A DNA stretch of 6,690 nucleotides from Gammaproteobacteria bacterium. GTDB lineage: Bacteria; Pseudomonadota; Gammaproteobacteria; Pseudomonadales; Azotimanducaceae. The notes beneath the pieces are model-generated. The model had not been told where the DNA came from. It worked only from the letters and a program-made list of their open reading frames with translations, and searched no databases. Shown here one piece after another: positions 1 through 4,921 of the stretch; position 1 is the first letter of the stretch; each line of letters opens with the position of its first letter. The position numbers and the translations under genes are program-made. The DNA lies in assembly GCA_018667205.1 (NCBI GenBank), contig JABIVN010000614.1, forward strand, positions 1 to 6,690. The letters are read 5' to 3'.

Positions 1-1
1 A

Positions 2-250
2 ATCAGCGTTGATCGGGTTGAAGATGCTCGAAACGCCATCAGCGTAGGTGACGATCTTGAAGTTAAGATCATTTCGGTTGACCGAAAGAACCGCACGTTG
101 GGTGTTTCCATTAAAGCCAAGGACATGGCTGATGAACAGGAAGCTGTTAGGGAACATCGGGAGAAAGAGTCAGAAGTGGCTCCTACGACTATCGGTGACC
201 TGATTAAGCAGCAGATGGGCGCCGGTAACGACGAGGAGGCCAAGCCTTAA
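2..250 (+). CDS. rpsA: 30S ribosomal protein S1, C-terminal fragment (partial at 5' end)
   Basis: This is the last 82 codons plus stop of ribosomal protein S1, which binds mRNA on the 30S subunit and helps unfold leaders during initiation. Reading begins in frame at base 2; the gene starts outside the window. The fragment opens inside the final S1 (OB-fold) repeat, with [20 protein letters not shown] and then [20 protein letters not shown], the usual end of an S1 repeat. A charged linker ([15 protein letters not shown]) follows, then a tail with [10 protein letters not shown]. That tail is typical of Pseudomonas-like S1 and differs from the E. coli ending. ihfB begins 8 nt after the stop, so the two are probably co-transcribed, as is common for this pair. 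Identity is clear; the fragment is too short to assess the rest of the protein. Confidence 0.95.
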   Translation: MSVDRVEDARNAISVGDDLEVKIISVDRKNRTLGVSIKAKDMADEQEAVREHREKESEVAPTTIGDLIKQQMGAGNDEEAKP

Positions 251-258
251 GTGTAAGC

Positions 259-576
259 ATGACGAAGTCGGAGCTTATAGAGAGAATTGCTGCAGTTCAG
301 GGCCAATTGTCTGCCAAAGACGTTGAGCTTGCTGTGAAAATGATCCTCGATCATATGGTCGAAGTGCTCGCCGTAGGTGAGCGCATCGAGATTCGAGGGT
401 TCGGCAGTTTTTCTCTACACTACCGGGCACCGCGATTGGGGCGTAACCCCAAGACCGGCGAAAAGGTAGAGCTTGCAGGCAAGTACGTGCCGCACTTTAA
501 GCCAGGCAAGGAATTGCGAGAACGTGTGAACCTTTCGTTACTGGAAGCGCTCGAAAAAACACCACCGCAGTTTTAG
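259..576 (+). CDS. ihfB: Integration host factor subunit beta
   Basis: The 105-residue product is the beta subunit of IHF, the nucleoid protein that pairs with IhfA and bends DNA sharply at specific sites, serving recombination, replication and sigma-54 promoters. The HU/IHF fold covers nearly the whole protein. Diagnostic segments are [11 protein letters not shown] at the start, the GFGSF turn (47-51), RNPKTGEKV at 62-70 with the DNA-intercalating proline at 64, and [13 protein letters not shown] at 79-91. It is somewhat longer than the 94-residue E. coli protein because of a C-terminal extension (residues 92-105, ending TPPQF). The ATG is the only sensible start: an upstream GTG at 251 meets a stop at once. 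No good Shine-Dalgarno lies at normal spacing; a GAGGAGG at 233-239 sits inside the rpsA end, too far away. Translational coupling to rpsA is therefore plausible. Confidence 0.97.
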   Translation: MTKSELIERIAAVQGQLSAKDVELAVKMILDHMVEVLAVGERIEIRGFGSFSLHYRAPRLGRNPKTGEKVELAGKYVPHFKPGKELRERVNLSLLEALEKTPPQF

Positions 577-586
577 TCAACAGTAT

Positions 587-614
587 AAAAAAGGCGACCT
601 AGGTCGCCTTTTTT
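587..614 (+). terminator. Rho-independent terminator after rpsA-ihfB
   Basis: A perfect 28-bp palindrome lies 10 nt after the ihfB stop and extends to 32 bp (585-616) if the flanking AT pairs are counted. The GC core pairs GGCGAC (593-598) with GTCGCC (603-608) around a CTAG loop. It is preceded by six A and followed by six T, which is the classic terminator layout. Because an A-tract precedes the stem, it could also work on the opposite strand, though no converging gene is seen. Confidence 0.93.
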
Positions 615-634
615 ATTGGTTTTTTTTATTGGTC
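609..634 (+). repeat. 13-bp tandem duplication of the terminator T-tract
   Basis: TTTTTTATTGGTT at 609-621 is followed directly by TTTTTTATTGGTC at 622-634, identical in 12 of 13 bases. The first copy begins inside the terminator's T-tract. This looks like a local slippage duplication. No function is claimed. Confidence 0.8.
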
Positions 635-750
635 GTCAAGATCGCACCAAGTCCCTGTACCCAAAAGTGAAGTGACCAAAAAAATACTCGTAGAAGCGCG
701 AAACGCCTATTCGTTGTAGAATCTTCGTATCTGATTTCGAGGACCCCTTT

Positions 751-1077
751 ATGGGCTTCATCAAAAAAATACTATTCTTGTTTATAGCGCTGGTTGCCTT
801 TTTGTTAGTCTTACTCGCAGCTGCCGACAATAGTGCACAGGTGGCCCTTAAGTTTCTGGAATACGAGACACCCGTTTGGCCTATTTCCTGGTGGATTATC
901 TCCGCTTTTGTCGTCGGCGTCGTCTTCGGTAATCTGCTTAACGTGGTGTCTAATACTCGCCTGCGAATGGAAGCGCGTCGCGAAAGAAAAACAGCCCAAG
1001 GTCGTACTCAGGAACTGGATCTAGTGAAAGCCCAAAAGCAAGAGCCTTTGGTTTCACCTGTTCCCGCGGAAATATAA
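751..1077 (+). CDS. lapA: Lipopolysaccharide assembly protein A (LapA/YciS, DUF1049 domain)
   Basis: This small inner-membrane protein of 108 residues (E. coli LapA has 102) works with LapB in controlling lipopolysaccharide synthesis. In E. coli, LapB directs LpxC to the protease FtsH. Two hydrophobic segments are visible: about 5-24 (KKILFLFIALVAF and on) and about 43-62 (PISWWIISAFVVGVVFG). Between them is the LapA-type stretch DNSAQVALKFL. After the second segment comes a basic, charged cytoplasmic tail (RLRMEARRERKTAQG), as expected for the family. The start is supported by GAGGA at 739-743, 7 nt upstream of the ATG. lapB starts 9 nt after the stop, so the pair is an operon. The gene lies downstream of the ihfB terminator, so it likely has its own promoter within 617-738, but no strong one can be identified. 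Confidence 0.93.
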   Translation: MGFIKKILFLFIALVAFLLVLLAAADNSAQVALKFLEYETPVWPISWWIISAFVVGVVFGNLLNVVSNTRLRMEARRERKTAQGRTQELDLVKAQKQEPLVSPVPAEI

Positions 1078-1086
1078 TTAACCGTT

Positions 1087-2268
1087 ATGGATAACCTCAT
1101 ACTTTACGCGCTTATCGTTGGGGCTATTGGCATAGGTTGGTTGCTTGGACGACGCGAACGTACCAAGACGTCAGAAACAGTGGGCCCGAATTACTACCAG
1201 GGCTTGAACTACTTGCTCAATGAAGAGCCCGATAGAGCGGTAACCACTTTTATTGAAAACCTCGAGGTTAACAGCGACACCCTGGAAACCCATCTTGCGT
1301 TGGGCGGACTACTCAGGCGAAGGGGCGAGTTGGACAAAGCTGTCGTCGTCCACGAAAACATATTGGTTCACGCAAAATTATCTAAAAACGACATGCAGGG
1401 CGTTCAACTGGAACTCGCTCGGGATTACCTCTTGGCAGGACTGCTGGATCGTGCAGAGGAGCTTTGTGTTCAACTCAGCCAGGAACCGGAAACCGGTAAA
1501 CCGGATTCCATCAGACGAGAGAGCCTGAAAATTACCCTGGAGATTTATGAGCGTGAAAAGGAATGGTCTCAGGCAATAGAAGTTGCCATGTTGCTGGCGG
1601 TTGGTGACGCCGCCGATCAATATGAGAAGGCGATATCCCATTACTACTGTGAAACAGCAGAAGAACTGCTGGTCAGCAATGAGTTTTCACGTGCTCGTGA
1701 GTCCGTTAGGGAAGCCATAGGACACGACGTGAACAACCCAAGGACATCCTTGGTTCGGGGGCGAATCGATGTTGAAGAAGGCCATTATGACCACGCTATT
1801 ACAGCGCTGACCCGAATTCGGGACCAGGACCCAGTATACGTCCCAGAGTCTCTGGAAACCTTAGAGAAAGCCTATCAACTGGACCAGCGTCCACAAGAAG
1901 AGCTTCGCCAATACCTACTATCCTGCCTGGAGCTTACCCCATCTATTTCCATCGTGCTGATGCTCGCAAAGAGCATCAGGGAGGAACTTGGAGACGAAGC
2001 GGTTGCCAAGTTCATCGCTAAACACTTGAAGAAGAATCCAACTATTCGCGGTCTTACTCAGCTGATTGACCTGCACATTGATAACACCCAGGGGGTCGCA
2101 AAAGAGAACCTGGCGATCCTGAGGAGCTTCGCCGAAGCCCTGGTCGCCGATAAACCTGCCTATCGTTGCAATGGTTGTGGCTTTGAAGGCAAACGAATGC
2201 GCTGGCATTGTCCAGTGTGCAAGGACTGGGCAACCATCGAACCGATCTTTGGCCTTGAAGGCGAGTAG
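1087..2268 (+). CDS. lapB: Lipopolysaccharide assembly protein B (LapB/YciM, TPR and rubredoxin-like)
   Basis: The 393-residue product matches LapB (389 residues in E. coli), a membrane-anchored adaptor that controls lipid A synthesis by promoting FtsH-dependent turnover of LpxC. An N-terminal membrane helix (about residues 4-20, LILYALIVGAIGIGWLL) is followed by RRER and the characteristic NYYQGLNYLLNEEPDRA segment. A long helical region with tetratricopeptide repeats then runs to about residue 340, for example HLALGGLLRRRGELDKAV. The C-terminus is a rubredoxin-like metal-binding module with two CXXC pairs, C361/C364 and C375/C378, within YRCNGCGFEGKRMRWHCPVC. All four ligands are present. 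The ribosome site is weak, so translation may be coupled to lapA. No hairpin terminator follows the stop, and pyrF, a frequent neighbour, is absent from the window. Confidence 0.97.
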   Translation: MDNLILYALIVGAIGIGWLLGRRERTKTSETVGPNYYQGLNYLLNEEPDRAVTTFIENLEVNSDTLETHLALGGLLRRRGELDKAVVVHENILVHAKLSKNDMQGVQLELARDYLLAGLLDRAEELCVQLSQEPETGKPDSIRRESLKITLEIYEREKEWSQAIEVAMLLAVGDAADQYEKAISHYYCETAEELLVSNEFSRARESVREAIGHDVNNPRTSLVRGRIDVEEGHYDHAITALTRIRDQDPVYVPESLETLEKAYQLDQRPQEELRQYLLSCLELTPSISIVLMLAKSIREELGDEAVAKFIAKHLKKNPTIRGLTQLIDLHIDNTQGVAKENLAILRSFAEALVADKPAYRCNGCGFEGKRMRWHCPVCKDWATIEPIFGLEGE

Positions 2269-2320
2269 CTTAGCCCCCCGTCATCCCCACTACCCCTGAT
2301 CTCGTTAGTCCTCCACCTGG

Positions 2321-2368
2321 CATCTCAACCAAGTATCATCTCAACCTCGCCTAAATGTCATCTAGACC
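2321..2368 (+). repeat. Short direct repeats CATCTCAACC
   Basis: CATCTCAACC occurs exactly at 2321-2330 and again at 2337-2346, 16 bp apart. A weaker third copy, CATCTAGACC (8 of 10 bases), lies at 2359-2368. The spacings of 16 and 22 bp are not uniform. They may be a decayed repeat or a regulatory cluster; no protein known to bind this word is recognised. Confidence 0.6.
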
Positions 2369-2497
2369 GAAGTGGAGAGATCTCTTCGCTGCCAACTACT
2401 CGGTGGTCCCGCCTACATCTACATAGGAAATAACCTACCTTCTAATGCCCCGCGTATTGTTACTTTCATCCTGCTTCTAAAGCAACTAAACACAAAC

Positions 2498-2503
2498 AGG
2501 AGA
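2498..2503 (+). promoter_or_regulatory. Ribosome binding site that sets the comEA-like start
   Basis: AGGAGA ends 6 nt before the ATG at 2510. It is the best Shine-Dalgarno in the first half of the window. It decides for this ATG over the upstream in-frame GTG at 2372, because a signal peptide begins exactly at the downstream ATG. Confidence 0.85.
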
Positions 2504-2509
2504 ATTACA

Positions 2510-2812
2510 ATGAATCCCCAAAACATAGCAACTGCGATTTTCGCAGTCCTTGTACTTTGTATCGGTAGCGTCGCACAGGCCAATGACCTTTCGGGTCAGC
2601 TAAGTGGTGATGTGATGATAGTTAATGTTAATGAGGCCGATGCCGCATCTATTGCCAATGCGCTGGTTGGAATCGGTATTTCACGAGCGCAGGCGATTGT
2701 GGATTACCGTGATCAGTACGGCCGGTTTTACTCAGCCCAAGAACTGACTTCGGTAAAGGGCATTGGCCAGTCAACAGTGGAAAAGAACCTGTCGAGAATC
2801 TCCATCGAGTGA
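2510..2812 (+). CDS. Secreted helix-hairpin-helix protein, ComEA family
   Basis: This 100-residue exported protein is built almost entirely from a ComEA-type helix-hairpin-helix domain. A signal peptide occupies about 1-24: a short polar N-terminus, hydrophobic FAVLVLCIGSV, and a likely AQA|ND cleavage site. The double HhH motif spans about 38-97, opening with VNVNEADAASIANAL. It has two hairpin glycines GIG, at 54-56 (followed by SRAQAIVDYR) and 84-86 (within SVKGIGQSTVEKNL). Proteins of this type bind DNA without sequence specificity, and ComEA receives incoming DNA in the periplasm during natural transformation. Many gammaproteobacteria carry stand-alone short versions whose role is unproven. 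The gene is alone: it has its own ribosome site and a terminator 32 nt after its stop, and no other competence gene is in view. A periplasmic DNA-uptake role is therefore an inference. Confidence 0.92.
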   Translation: MNPQNIATAIFAVLVLCIGSVAQANDLSGQLSGDVMIVNVNEADAASIANALVGIGISRAQAIVDYRDQYGRFYSAQELTSVKGIGQSTVEKNLSRISIE

Positions 2813-2839
2813 TCTTGCATGGGCGTTGATATGGCGACT

Positions 2840-2866
2840 AAAAGCGGTGCGTAAGCACCGTTTTTT
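2840..2866 (+). terminator. Rho-independent terminator after the comEA-like gene
   Basis: CGGTGC (2845-2850) pairs perfectly with GCACCG (2855-2860) around a GTAA tetraloop. It is preceded by AAAAG and followed by six T, then GGTTTT. It lies 27-32 nt after the comEA-like stop, so that gene appears to be a single transcription unit. Confidence 0.93.
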
Positions 2867-2880
2867 GGTTTTCGCCGGCA

Positions 2881-2925
2881 ATGGTTTCGATTTTGTGACA
2901 CTCATATCGGAAAAATTGAAACCAT
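2881..2925. repeat. Long inverted repeat / hairpin between the terminator and the sigma gene
   Basis: ATGGTTTCGATTTT (2881-2894) pairs with AAAATTGAAACCAT (2912-2925) over 14 positions: 13 Watson-Crick pairs and one G-U (2889 with 2917). The loop is 17 nt (2895-2911). Further interrupted pairing is possible outward to about 2875 and 2931. It begins 15 nt after the T-run of the comEA-like terminator and is not followed by a T-run, so it does not look like a second terminator. It could be an RNA structure, a protein-binding dyad or the remnant of a small element. Confidence 0.7.
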
Positions 2926-3132
2926 GGCGGGTCTGCTGTCTGCAGGAAATAGTCCTCGAAGGTAGCCTCAGGTTGTTTGTTTTTGTGGCTCCCCGACCCG
3001 TGCTCGCCTCAGGGCTTAATGATAACCGCGCGATTTTGAGTGTTTATACCAGGTAAGGTTACTCTTGGATTCAATGGGTTACAAAGGGTTGAGTGCCGAT
3101 CAAAGAAGCGAGTACCAGTGGCACCGCGCTCA

Positions 3133-3156
3133 GGGACTACTCAATTTGAGTGACCC
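3133..3156. promoter_or_regulatory. Possible operator dyad upstream of the ECF sigma gene
   Basis: ACTCAA-T-TTGAGT at 3139-3151 is a perfect 13-bp dyad with a single central base. It is flanked by GGG (3133-3135) and CCC (3154-3156), which extend the symmetry imperfectly. A one-base centre suits a DNA site for a dimeric protein better than an RNA hairpin. Just downstream, AGTG-AAC-CACT-GTG-AGTG (3162-3179) repeats the same AGTG/CACT words. No regulator is assigned. Confidence 0.35.
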
Positions 3157-3293
3157 GAAGAAGTGAACCACTGTGAGTGTTAATCGGAATAATCCGGCAT
3201 TTTTGGACTTTAGAGATGACGCATTCAGATAGACTGGCGGAAAAGGCGTTCAGACTCGTCTACAATCAATTGGGTATAGAGTCGGTGTATACT

Positions 3294-3857
3294 ATGTCGA
3301 ATCATAAGTTGAGTGGTTTGTTCCTTGCGATACGCAACGAATTGGCGCGGTCTGTTCTGAAGATCGTCCCGCCTGATATGGTTGAAGACATCGTCCAGGA
3401 AGCTTACGTTCGATTGTGTCAGGTGGGTGATCAGGATTTGATTCGCCATCCTAGAGCATTTATTTTTCGAACGGTTAAGAATCTAGCGTTAGATCATGTC
3501 AAAAGCGCTAACCATCGGTTGAGCATCGGGGTTGAATCCGACGAATTAAACCACCCTTTGGATGACTCTACTTACAGAGAGGCAGTTTCTCACGAAGAGT
3601 TTGGTCAGTTTTGTGATGCCGTTCGACATTTACCTTTGCAGTGTCGTCGCGTGTTTGTATTAAAGAAAGTCTACAACTACTCCCAGAAAGAGATCTCGGA
3701 GGAATTAGGCATCAGTGTGAGCACTGTTGAAAAGCATACGGCTCTTGGCATTCGACGATGCAGGACTTATTTGCAGAACCGGCAACTAGAGCATGAGAAA
3801 GGACGAGAAGGAGCTAAAAATGGGATTGCACACTTCTCGAAGGGAGATAACCAATGA
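3294..3857 (+). CDS. ECF RNA polymerase sigma factor, FecI-like
   Basis: This extracytoplasmic-function sigma factor of the FecI group directs RNA polymerase to a small regulon when released or activated by its FecR partner. From the chosen ATG it has 187 residues. Region 2 spans about 10-72, with LARSVLKIVPPDMVEDIVQE, AYVRL and the promoter-melting stretch PRAFIFRTVKNLALDHVK. A short acidic linker leads to region 4 (about 105-158), with LPLQCRRVFVL and the helix-turn-helix YSQKEISEELGISVSTVEKH. FecI-type proteins usually begin close to region 2, which favours ATG 3294. In-frame alternatives are ATG 3216 (213 residues) and GTG 3177 (226 residues); none has a strong ribosome site. The C-terminal tail after region 4 (LEHEKGREGAKNG and on) is unremarkable. 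The stop overlaps the fecR-like start (ATGA), indicating coupled translation. Family is certain; the start is not. Confidence 0.93.
   Translation: MSNHKLSGLFLAIRNELARSVLKIVPPDMVEDIVQEAYVRLCQVGDQDLIRHPRAFIFRTVKNLALDHVKSANHRLSIGVESDELNHPLDDSTYREAVSHEEFGQFCDAVRHLPLQCRRVFVLKKVYNYSQKEISEELGISVSTVEKHTALGIRRCRTYLQNRQLEHEKGREGAKNGIAHFSKGDNQ
3840..3846 (+). promoter_or_regulatory. Ribosome binding site of the fecR-like gene, inside the sigma gene
   Basis: AAGGGAG lies 7 nt before the ATG at 3854, within the last codons of the sigma gene. It supports the overlapping ATGA start and implies a fixed production ratio of sigma factor and its regulator. Confidence 0.75.
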
Positions 3858-4912
3858 GTAATGTGCGCCCAATTCTAATCCGGGAGCAACGTCTTGAAGA
3901 AGCGTCATATTGGATCACGAAATTAGACCGCAAGCTTTCTGTCGAAGAGCAAACGATGCTGAAGGAATGGATGTCAGTTGATGCGAAAAACACAGCAGAG
4001 CTATTGGCGCTTGCTGAATTGTGGGATCAGATGGACGCGTTGTCGCAACTGAGTGAGGTTATTCCGCACACAGGTTATAAACCGACAAGAAAACGGTTGG
4101 CAATTGCAGCTTCGGTTATCGTTGCCGTAGCAGTTACTGCTGCGCTTTTATTCCATAATCCGTTGTTCGATAATCAGGCCGTCGAGAGGCCGTTAGAGGT
4201 TGCCCACTATGGCGAATTTCGTTACCAGACTCTGGTAGGTGATCGATCCACGGTCCACTTAAATGAAGGCAGCGTTGTACAACTGAATACAGACACAATG
4301 CTTGATGTGTCGATGCTTCCTAATCAACGTCTACTGACGCTTAGACGGGGCGAAGTTCACATTAATGTGGCTCATGACCCTGCGCGTCCATTGCGACTGG
4401 TAGTTGGTAATCGGGTCATCGAGGCCATAGGCACTCAATTTAATGTCAGGATTGACGACAGCCAGAAAATTGAACTAATCGTAACGGAAGGACTTGTCAG
4501 TGTCGGCGTCACGCCGGGCAGCGGCGGTGAGAATGCTGCGAATTATTCTGTTGTTGAACTGATTGCTGAGAATGAGCGAATCAGGCTAGATGAACCGGGT
4601 TTCCAGGTCGAGGAGCTTCTGAAGCCTAAAGAAATAGAGGTTAGACTGTCGTGGCGTAATGGCAATTTAATATTTCGTGGTGAATCGTTAAGTAATGCTG
4701 TCTCTGAAGTTGGACGCTACACGAACATGGAATTCATCATTCAGTCAGAGGAATTGAAACAACTGCGTGTCGCAGGATTGTTTAGAGCCGGTGATGTAGA
4801 TGGTTTTCTTAGATCATTGCGGGCTAACTTTAATATTGTTGATGAAAGGATAGATGACAAGGTCATATCTTTGTCGCAACGTGTCCAGAAGCCGGCAATC
4901 CAGGCTAATTAA
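3854..4912 (+). CDS. FecR family transmembrane anti-sigma / signal-transducing protein
   Basis: The 352-residue inner-membrane regulator links an outer-membrane receptor to the ECF sigma factor encoded just upstream. The cytoplasmic N-terminal domain (DUF4880 type, about 14-63) has the family tryptophans and helices in EEASYWITKLDRKLSVEE and LKEWM...LALAELWDQMDAL, and binds the sigma factor. One membrane helix follows KPTRKR at about 82-100. The periplasmic FecR domain spans about 118-220, with YQTLVGDRSTVHLNEGS, LRRGEVHINVAHD and VIEAIGTQFNVRI. The C-terminal domain (about 265-341, DUF4974/STN-like) has WRNGNLIFRGESLSNAVSEV and RVAGLFRAGDVDGFLRSL, and is the expected contact for the receptor's STN domain. 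The length fits the family. It overlaps the sigma gene by 4 bp and lies 9 nt before the receptor gene. Whether it acts as an anti-sigma factor only, or also as an activator as FecR does, cannot be told from sequence. Confidence 0.95.
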   Translation: MSNVRPILIREQRLEEASYWITKLDRKLSVEEQTMLKEWMSVDAKNTAELLALAELWDQMDALSQLSEVIPHTGYKPTRKRLAIAASVIVAVAVTAALLFHNPLFDNQAVERPLEVAHYGEFRYQTLVGDRSTVHLNEGSVVQLNTDTMLDVSMLPNQRLLTLRRGEVHINVAHDPARPLRLVVGNRVIEAIGTQFNVRIDDSQKIELIVTEGLVSVGVTPGSGGENAANYSVVELIAENERIRLDEPGFQVEELLKPKEIEVRLSWRNGNLIFRGESLSNAVSEVGRYTNMEFIIQSEELKQLRVAGLFRAGDVDGFLRSLRANFNIVDERIDDKVISLSQRVQKPAIQAN

Positions 4913-4921
4913 CCCCAGCCG

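Larger units (their letters stand above)
2269..2509. other. Intergenic region between lapB and the comEA-like gene
   Basis: This 241-bp gap shows no gene and no clear promoter. An open frame from a GTG at 2372 runs into the comEA-like gene, but it looks non-coding up to 2510. The gap contains the short direct repeats at 2321-2368 and a 10-bp palindrome AGAGATCTCT at 2376-2385. A TTGTTA at 2457-2462 resembles a -35 box but has no -10 partner at proper spacing. No terminator for lapB is visible. Confidence 0.6.
2867..3293. other. Long gene-poor region upstream of the ECF sigma gene
   Basis: About 430 bp with no convincing gene. An open frame across its first part (to 3056) is an out-of-frame extension from the comEA-like gene and encodes nothing recognisable. 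The last 117 bp could be translated as an N-terminal extension of the sigma factor from a GTG at 3177 or an ATG at 3216. Structure present: the inverted repeat at 2881-2925, three TTGAGTG words (3036, 3089, 3146), two copies of GCCTCAGG (2965 and 3006) and a dyad at 3133-3156. The promoter of the signalling cassette should lie here. The -10-like words TATACC (3045-3050), TACAAT (3261-3266) and TATACT (3288-3293) lack good -35 partners. Confidence 0.6.

Noticed and set aside
694..722. Promoter for lapA with TAGAAT at 717-722
   Set aside because: No acceptable -35 box lies 16-18 bp upstream, and no sigma-32-type pair was convincing, although lapAB is heat-inducible in E. coli.
636..830. Minus-strand open frame upstream of lapA
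   Set aside because: It overlaps the lapA start antisense, has no ribosome site or recognisable domain, and its coding potential mirrors lapA.
2372..2509. N-terminal extension of the comEA-like protein from GTG 2372
   Set aside because: The signal peptide and the AGGAGA ribosome site both place the start at 2510; the upstream translation is not protein-like.
3015..3033. Possible Fur box (TAATGATAA at 3017-3025)
   Set aside because: Only about 10 of 19 positions match the classic Fur consensus, and the second half is GC-rich. Too weak to claim iron control of the cassette.
2763..3056. Open frame of 97 codons overlapping the comEA-like end and crossing its terminator
   Set aside because: It overlaps a real gene in another frame, spans a strong terminator and the inverted repeat, and resembles no family.
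3264..3293. Promoter with TATACT directly before the sigma-gene ATG
   Set aside because: It matches 5 of 6 bases of the -10 consensus but has no -35 box at suitable spacing, and the transcript would start inside the coding region.
2867..3293. CRISPR array, integron attC site, tRNA or insertion sequence in the gene-poor region
   Set aside because: No regular repeat-spacer pattern, no attC core, no cloverleaf and no transposase or terminal repeats with target duplication could be found by eye.
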